NCBI RefSeq assembly: GCF_050908995.1
Contig: NC_135126.1
Coordinates: 4,092,001-4,156,000, forward strand
Direction of reading: 5' to 3'
From: Andrena cerasifolii
Taxonomy: Eukaryota; Arthropoda; Insecta; Hymenoptera; Andrenidae
DNA length: 64,000 bases
Of the stretch, positions 60,140 through 64,000 are shown one piece after another; the first letter of the stretch is position 1; the number at the start of each line of letters is the position of its first letter. The notes beneath the pieces are model-generated. The model saw only the letters and a program-made list of their open reading frames with translations, did no database searches and was not told the origin of the DNA. A program made the translations under genes and the position numbers.

Positions 60140-62495
60140 TCTACAGTTTCTGGATAATCCCTTCGTGTGGCATGATACTACGATGCATTGCATACGTCTA
60201 TCAAATGCTTACGTCATTTCGTCAAAGTTTCTCGTATTTCAATTTACTAAAGACATCATACAGTTTGCAAGCTTACGATTCAGAACAATCAAACAGCAGA
60301 TACCTTTAAAACACTAAAAACTGCACCACTTGGCTATGCAAGTACCTGCGCCAAAATTCATCCGCAAAACTCACCCAGAACAATGTCCAAACACACTACA
60401 CGCTGTGGAATACCATTAATAATAAATAAATCGACTAAACTTCACAAAAAAACTATTTAAAAAAAAAACCCACCAAGTGCGCCAGGCTCAAGTGTCGCGC
60501 CAGATTCTAACTACCCCTTCCGAAGCAACCGATCTTCCCGTCAAAACACTCGCCCCAAGGAAGCTACTTAATCGAATCTCGCGACATCCGCCTACGCTCT
60601 ATAACACGCGATTAATGCTTGCCGTGGGATCAGTATTTCTTCGAATATTGATCGTCGGAATTGGCGAAACGAGAGGGAAAAGCTGGCGAGCCGCGAGGCG
60701 GGAGGTTAGCGCGTTTCAGCCGAAACTGCGCGCGTTGAAAAGGGTTGATTAGGGATTCGGCGTGTTGGGGTCGAACACGTCGGGGTATGTTGAAAGGATG
60801 CTGGACCGTGCTTGTAGGCATCCGTCGGGTTCGAGGGCCCCAGCCAGGTTCGGGGCAAATGGCAGCGGGATGATTGATCGCCCGGCTAATTGGATGATCG
60901 ATGACTCAAGTTCATCAGTGGCTGTTCAGCTCCTGGCAAAGGATGCCTCGTTCGCACGTGAGCTACCCTATAACTGCACGCGTGTTCGTGCTGGTGTCTG
61001 TACGAGCTTTGTACGGCGCGGGTCTGCGTGTGAGGCACGTGAGTAGAACATGTTGGCTTCGGTGTCTCTGGCAAGCTCGAGACGAGCCTACGCTAATATT
61101 CTTCGAGTACGCACTGTCTGCTCTCCTGTCTCGATCGTGGGATCTTGGATGAAGACGATATCGAGGGCGTACTTGAGATCGATACGCGAGAACTGAAGCT
61201 CTTTTTTTAGCGTACTTAAAGACAGGGAGCAATACTGTGTTCGGAAGAGAATGGAATTACATATCAAAATTCTTGCCCCCATCGCGGGTGTCTTCGAGCG
61301 GGCGAAAGTAGATTCCAGCGAAGGGGTAACGTAACCGGCAGAAAGCTTAGTTCACAGTGTATGCATGATATACGGTTGGCACGTGAATGCAAATCAGACC
61401 GTAAATCACGGGAACAATGTCTTAATGTCCCGGTCATACGACGCCCACTGGCGCTGCAAGACAACAGCCTTGGTTTTCGCGGGAAGGAAAGGGTGCCTTT
61501 TCGGATATTCATAGGGAAATAAATTAGTAGGCACACGCGTCGCGAAGGAGCCATTACTGCCACCACAGTGTGCCTCGAACTCGTGTACGTGTACAAAACT
61601 TGCTGATAAAATTGCGACGCGAAATTAGAGTCCTCGATTTGAATTTTCTAAACGTCACATTACAGATTAGCAGAAATGTTAAATTTCATTTCAAGTATCC
61701 TACGCGAAGCTGAAAAATACGAATGACTACGGTTTTTCAGCGGTTCTCACCCCCTGAAGATTTCGAAGTTTCCAAATAAAAGAAAGGGACAGGCGAAGAA
61801 TATCTTCTTCGAGTGTTCGTTTATGCCATTTAACTTGCAAATCCTTCCACCGGGACCGCTGATACCAGCGGAACATGTGTGGAAACTGAGGAAAACTCTT
61901 AGCCTTGGCCCGACCCGGTGCACAAGTACCAAGAGGGTAGACGATGGAATGGGAAACGTATGGGGAGGAAGAGAGAAGGGTGTGTGAAAAATTCGAAGGA
62001 ACAAAGGTGTTTGCATCCTATCGAGTGGAGGTGGAAAGTAGCGATCGTTCGCGAGGGTGAATTCAAAAGGGGTACAGATACATAGGGTGAAATATTCCCC
62101 GTGTAAAATATGCAATCGAACGCTATCACTGTGATACAAATTCTCCTCTCTTATAATTCTAATAAATTACCTAACCGAGAGCACTAGTCAATATGAAAAC
62201 ATTACGCATCAGCACAATTTATGTATTACAGTATATTTTTATAAAGTTTCTTCAAGTTACAGGAAAAATCAAAATATGCAGAATATGCAAAATCCCAATA
62301 TGAAACAAATCAAAGATGTTCTACACTACCTGCTGGATTCTGAAGCTCCATCCTATGCACGTTCAACTTCCATCAAGCACTGGTTCATTGTCCATTGGAT
62401 ACACACTCACATGCACAAGACGCGGAGAAATACGTGTTCAGGTAAACTGTATCGATCGCGAGCAATAGAAATGACAAAGCTATTTGTCTGTGTTC
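60140..62495. other. Non-coding DNA
   Basis: No exon, RNA gene or paired repeat ends were recognised. Confidence 0.4.
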
Positions 62496-62498
62496 TAA

Positions 62499-62657
62499 AG
62501 GTGCGAATCCACGATGAGATTTTATATGAGACTTCTCTATAATGACACATAAATATCAGCGACAACAAAATGTAAATAATGGAAATAAAAGAATAATAAT
62601 GGAGATTAAAGTCTCATGCGAGACACGATACTTTTGTCTCATCGTGGATTTGCACCT
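62499..62657. mobile_element. TAA-flanked MITE, Harbinger-like, 159 bp
   Basis: AGGTGCGAATCCACGATGAG at the left and CTCATCGTGGATTTGCACCT at the right are inverted with one mismatch. TAA lies on each side (62496-62498 and 62658-62660), the three-base duplication typical of PIF/Harbinger. The body is A/T-rich and non-coding. It supplies the end of a spurious 88-codon frame starting at 62276. Confidence 0.8.
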
Positions 62658-62660
62658 TAA

Positions 62661-64000
62661 TAAAACCGCAACGCGATAGTAAAATTTGATGGCGCAGAAT
62701 TTTAATCGTAACGCTACTTCGTCCATAGAGACCCTATTGCTATCGCGGTCGAAGTAAGATTGACTGCCCGCTGATATGCTGTACAAGGACGCCCGTGTTT
62801 GGCACGCAATGCAGAATACATACACAAAGACTGAGGGATGGGTAGCGGGGCATGGTGGAAGACGCGGCCAGCGATGAAAACCGAGATATAATGTTTGATT
62901 ATTCACGTGCGAAATTATCACATCCTAAATCCTGAGAATTAAAAATTTTGGAATTCATATAGGTACTTAAAGTTGGATTGAATTTGTAAACTTACACACG
63001 ATAGTAGACCTAAGTCATAATCTCTTGCATACGTGAAAGCAAAGCGACTGATAATGGATTAAAATTGTAGTACTCAATCCCTTTGCCAATAACCACGAAA
63101 TAATCCCAATTAATAATTCTCTATTACCACTGAACAAAACCTAAATACCGAACCATCTAACTGCAGCAACTACTGAACTCAAAGATGCAAAGTGATCGAG
63201 CAAGATGCTAAGAGTTTACTGCAAGGAGAATTCGTTGAATGCAATCCTGGTGCAGGAGCACCAGTGAATAGCAAAAGAGCACGAAGAGGATGCACTGAAA
63301 GCGCTGCTTCTATTAAATACAAGCTGATTCAGAAAATTTTAATTTCCTCGTGTATCCCGAGATAATCTCATATAGAACTCAAAAAGATTTGGTTTTTCGT
63401 TCTAGGTCAAAAATTGAAGGAGAAATCTTTCCGGCCGCGGGACACCGTTTTTCAGAAGAAGCTTTTTTGTTGAGCCGTGGCGCCGCCATTTCGCATTACA
63501 AAAATTAAACAAAAATTGTGATCATACTTCAAGGTATGCACAATAAAGGCCTTCAAACAGATTTTCTATTCCATTCACTGTTTTCGCATGAAATATTCTC
63601 AAAATCAGCTTGCTTTTTCGGGCTCTAGAGTGGCATTACCCCTTAAGTTATTGCGTAGAATACGGTGCGAAAGTTAAAGCACCTATTTCTGCGCCAGCCT
63701 GTACAGATTCTGCCACGGCTATAACGGCACTTCTGCGTTAGCGGAGATGAGAGGATGATGGAGAAGTGGGTGCGATCAGAGTCGGTTGCCGGATAGTTTA
63801 CGTGGAGCTGCTTCGAGCCCTCTCCTCGACGCCGCTTTTCTCCTCTCTTTGAAGGGCGACGGTGGAAAGGGGGTTGGTTAGTCGGTTTACGATGATGGCG
63901 CGATTCCCTTTATGCCCGCCGCGGGTCCGGCGCCACCGCCAAATCTTGGCTTCTTTAGCGATATCCTTCCCTCTGGCCGAGTGTTCCGTCGGGGACGGAT
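62661..64000. other. Non-coding DNA to the window edge, with a possible solo piggyBac-like end
   Basis: At 63630-63646 GTGGCATTACCCC is followed by TTAA, as at the edge of a piggyBac-like element. No matching left end was seen between 62661 and this point. No gene is supported in the GC-rich last 300 bases. Confidence 0.3.

Noticed and set aside
62276..62542. 88-codon plus-strand open frame
   Set aside because: Its end lies inside the TAA-flanked MITE, and the rest shows no recognisable motif.

Overview
This 64 kb window looks like a stretch of arthropod nuclear genome, most likely insect. The evidence is one long low-complexity nuclear-protein exon with consensus splice sites, no bacterial-style gene packing, many simple-sequence tracts, and several families of short TA- or TTAA-flanked inverted-repeat transposons. 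The mix of elements reminded me of Hymenoptera, but nothing here proves the order.

Only one gene piece is secure. It is a roughly 2 kb internal or first-coding exon on the minus strand (3080-5073), bounded by an acceptor at its right edge and a donor at its left edge. It encodes about 664 residues of a charged, Gln-, Ser-, Thr- and Gly-rich nuclear protein without a recognisable folded domain. A few short motifs suggest an insect MYT1/ST18-type C2HC zinc-finger factor, with a jing/AEBP2-type factor as an alternative. The decisive zinc-finger exons are not visible here. If this exon is spliced as read, sequence on both sides of it begins as intron. A second candidate exon lies alone on the plus strand (53670-53898). 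It has an acceptor and a donor and an open frame of ordinary composition that I cannot assign to a family.

The rest is non-coding and dotted with mobile-element relics. I could define the ends of these: piggyBac-like TTAA MITEs at 339-467 and 30029-30121; TA-flanked elements at 13810-14171, 18720-19512, 38009-38991 and 59349-60137 (the last two are one family); a deletion derivative carrying the zinc-finger tail of a pogo/Tigger-like transposase at 29475-29822; a TAA-flanked Harbinger-like MITE at 62499-62657; a long fold-back palindrome at 42783-43044; a compact hairpin at 31145-31223; and a degraded transposase with a terminal-repeat-like motif around 10289-10735.

The most unusual object is at 47653-48050. 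About 50 copies of the pentamer CTATG sit inside, and apparently grew from, one arm of a 43-bp terminal inverted repeat. I found no rRNA, tRNA, CRISPR array or complete protein-coding gene.
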